A stretch of DNA of 64,000 nt from Maridesulfovibrio sp050916235 (lineage in GTDB: Bacteria; Desulfobacterota; Desulfovibrionia; Desulfovibrionales; Desulfovibrionaceae), in contig NZ_CP104854.1 in the NCBI RefSeq assembly GCF_050916235.1, forward strand, positions 2,542,001 through 2,606,000. Reading direction: 5' to 3'. A program made the translations under genes and the position numbers. The notes under the pieces were generated by a model, which was not told the DNA's origin, made no database searches, and saw only the letters and a program-made list of their open reading frames with translations. Of the stretch, positions 62,288-64,000 are shown piece by piece; within the stretch, counting starts at the first letter, position 1; each line of letters opens with the position of its first letter.

Positions 62288-62587
62288 ATGGAACGTGAAA
62301 GGGTTGAAGTTATTTTTGAGGCTTTTTTTGAAAAATATAAAAAAACTGAAGGGGATCGAACTGCTTGGTCCGCAGTATGGCTGGAAACCAATGATAAAGG
62401 TGTGCTCGAAATTAATATGACGAAATGCCCAAGAGGAACGGTATTCAAGCTTTTCGTCAACAGGGGCAAGGTTGCTGAAGTCATAGGCTGGGATGGATTC
62501 TTTGCCGCTGCTGCTCAGTTGGAGGACTCCCACCCCGGTATCTATGATGAAGGTAAAATTTTTTCAGAAATGGAATTTGTCCTCTGA
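62288..62587 (+). CDS. Small protein of unknown function
   Basis: A 99-residue acidic protein. GGAGG lies eight bases upstream of the ATG at 62288, which rules out a longer start. No domain is recognised; charged N-terminal helix (RVEVIFEAFFEKYKK) and a central mixed region (VFKLFVNRGKVAEVIGWDGF) suggest a small soluble fold. Convergent with the HD-GYP gene. Confidence 0.75.
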   Translation: MERERVEVIFEAFFEKYKKTEGDRTAWSAVWLETNDKGVLEINMTKCPRGTVFKLFVNRGKVAEVIGWDGFFAAAAQLEDSHPGIYDEGKIFSEMEFVL

Positions 62588-62612
62588 TCCGGAAAAAACG
62601 AGGTCTCTTCCA

Positions 62613-63806
62613 TCAAACCAGAAATCTGGCCAGTTGTTTGAGATCGATTCCAAGCTCGCTCGGGTCCGGCTGGCGCAGCACCTTGAGTTCGTTGCCGTCT
62701 TTTCTGAAGGTCGCAAGGTCGATACATTCCGACTGCACAGGCTGCATGCGCCTGTTGAACAGTATTTTCACCTTTGGCTTTAAGGGTGATGATTCGTTGG
62801 TTTCAAGCACCAGTGCAAAGCGTTTGTCTTCCAGTTGCACCATTGTACCCGGAGGGTAGATACCCATTATTCTTATAAAGCGGTTGAGGTAGGCCGGATC
62901 GAAGTCGGTTCCCTTCCATTTGAACATGAGACTCAGGGTTTTTGCCGGAGTCATGGCCTCCTTGTACACCCTGACACTGGTCAGGGCATCGTATACATCC
63001 GCAATGGCAATCATGCGTCCAAAGGGGTGGATTTCCTCTCCCTTCAACTGGCGGGGATAGCCGTTGCCGCCATATCTTTCATGATGTTCGACCACTCCGC
63101 GCAGGATGGAGAGGTCCAGTCCGCGGACTTCCTTGAGGACGTTCAGGCCCTGCATGGAGTGTCCCTTCATGACTTCGAATTCCTGCTCGGTCAGCTTGCC
63201 GGGCTTGTTGAGGACCTTGTTCGGAACCCGGCCTTTGCCGACATCATGAAACATTGCGGCTATTCCGAGCTTCTCAAGCTGCTTGCGTTCAAGGCCAAGG
63301 GCTTTGCCAAGCAGCAGGCTGTAAAGGTTGACGTTGATGCAGTGGGTATAGGTGTACTCGTCATACCGTTTCAGGAAAGCCAGGGTCAGGGCGGCAGCTC
63401 CGTTGGTGGAGATACTGTCTATGACCTTTCCGATCATTGGTTCGGCCTCTTCAACTTCTATGATTTTGCCGTCCTTTACGTCCTGTATGAATTTGCGCGC
63501 GTAATCTAGTGCTTCCTCGTGAATGCGGCGTGCTTCCGGCAGTGCCGCGGAAAGTTCCTGCGCAGCCTGCTCCGCGCTCCTTTTTGGACGTTCCGACCTG
63601 ATTTCGTTTTTTTCAGAAAGAGCCTTGTCCGTCAGTATTTCAACTTTTGCAGTGTCATCAGGAAGATACTTGATGATGTCATCATAGGATTCAATAAAGC
63701 GTCCGACTTCTACAAGGGGATCTGTGAATGTGCCTAGCCCGTAGCTTTGAACATACATTCCCGGTTTCAGATCTTCTTTCCTGATTGACTTGATGTTGCC
63801 CGGCAT
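62613..63806 (-). CDS. HD-GYP domain phosphodiesterase (c-di-GMP type)
   Basis: A 397-residue protein: an N-terminal DUF3391-like region (about 1-130) followed by a full HD-GYP domain: metal ligands in FHDVGKGRVP (HD pair), HSMQG, EHHERYGGNGYPRQLKG (the GYP motif) and IADVYDALTS. These are the features of active c-di-GMP phosphodiesterases. The C-terminal 80 residues form an additional region found in DUF3391-HD-GYP proteins. AAGGAT precedes the ATG. It acts in the cytosol and probably lowers c-di-GMP to favour motility. Confidence 0.93.
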   Translation of the reverse strand: MPGNIKSIRKEDLKPGMYVQSYGLGTFTDPLVEVGRFIESYDDIIKYLPDDTAKVEILTDKALSEKNEIRSERPKRSAEQAAQELSAALPEARRIHEEALDYARKFIQDVKDGKIIEVEEAEPMIGKVIDSISTNGAAALTLAFLKRYDEYTYTHCINVNLYSLLLGKALGLERKQLEKLGIAAMFHDVGKGRVPNKVLNKPGKLTEQEFEVMKGHSMQGLNVLKEVRGLDLSILRGVVEHHERYGGNGYPRQLKGEEIHPFGRMIAIADVYDALTSVRVYKEAMTPAKTLSLMFKWKGTDFDPAYLNRFIRIMGIYPPGTMVQLEDKRFALVLETNESSPLKPKVKILFNRRMQPVQSECIDLATFRKDGNELKVLRQPDPSELGIDLKQLARFLV

Positions 63807-64000
63807 TGCTTATCCTTTATCTCTATGTGTCACCTGCTTTGTAGGAGGATCATAGCAAATATGACGACGAAATCTATTATTGATTTATGGTCTGGTGTTT
63901 TATTAAGTTATTCTGGGTGATTATCCAGGTGATGCTAATCGTTGCTTTCGTGTTTTCCTTGACTTATTTTATTATGGATTTAGAATATCATTCAAATAGA
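63807..64000. other. Window end, upstream of HD-GYP gene
   Basis: AT-rich sequence, with no gene identified. Confidence 0.4.

Noticed and set aside
1..64000. CRISPR arrays, tRNA or rRNA genes, insertion sequences
   Set aside because: No regularly spaced repeats, no tRNA-like cloverleaf and no transposase-like frame were found while reading.

Overview
The window reads as a chromosomal segment of a marine sulfate-reducing bacterium of the Desulfovibrio/Maridesulfovibrio type. This is inference from gene content: a complete Na+-NQR operon, a TRAP transporter, a glycyl radical enzyme with its activase, a split archaeal-type glutamate synthase carrying ferredoxin domains, many sigma-54-type two-component systems and many universal stress proteins. 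No rRNA, tRNA, phage, insertion sequence or CRISPR array was seen.

Layout. 1-4.5 kb: the 3' part of a CusA-type RND metal efflux pump, a gene-poor stretch, and an MFS transporter. 4.6-12.5 kb: a structured leader, then nqrABCDEF-apbE-nqrM and a small helical protein, closed by a strong terminator. 12.8-18.3 kb: a CitA/DcuS-type kinase and response regulator followed by a dctPQM TRAP transporter. 18.4-23.4 kb (minus): a nikABCDE-type nickel ABC importer. 23.7-27.1 kb (minus): a PocR-PAS histidine kinase and sigma-54 activator, divergent from 27.6-32.6 kb, which holds an unknown membrane protein, a GlcG-like protein, a glycyl radical enzyme and its activase. 33-40 kb (minus): a stress-type operon (Usp, TSUP permease, TIGR02186-like protein, PpsA-like protein with a novel C-terminus, lone receiver, two Usp proteins) preceded by a perfect sigma-54 promoter and four copies of a 15-bp palindrome. 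40.4-47 kb: two paralogous sensor kinase/sigma-54 activator pairs around a thioesterase. 47-51 kb (minus): an orphan binding protein, a HAD hydrolase, and a Lon-family protease with a complete receiver domain inserted just before its ATPase domain. 51.6-55.9 kb: a Usp-like protein, an SLC13/RCK transporter and NhaB, behind a sigma-54-like promoter with three related palindromes. 56.2-61.3 kb (minus): three-gene glutamate synthase. 62.3-63.8 kb: a small unknown protein and an HD-GYP phosphodiesterase.

How the parts fit. Sodium energetics recurs (NQR as Na+ pump; NhaB, TRAP and probably SLC13 as users). Much of the rest looks signal-driven: five two-component pairs or receivers and three candidate sigma-54 promoters. 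The item I find most novel is the receiver-Lon protease. By hand count its receiver is 46/99 identical, without gaps, to that of the sigma-54 activator encoded 2 kb away, whose own GAFTGA motif and partner kinase H-box are atypical. The second is a nqr leader that can fold into a closed multi-part RNA and has two mutually exclusive helices near the nqrA ribosome binding site.
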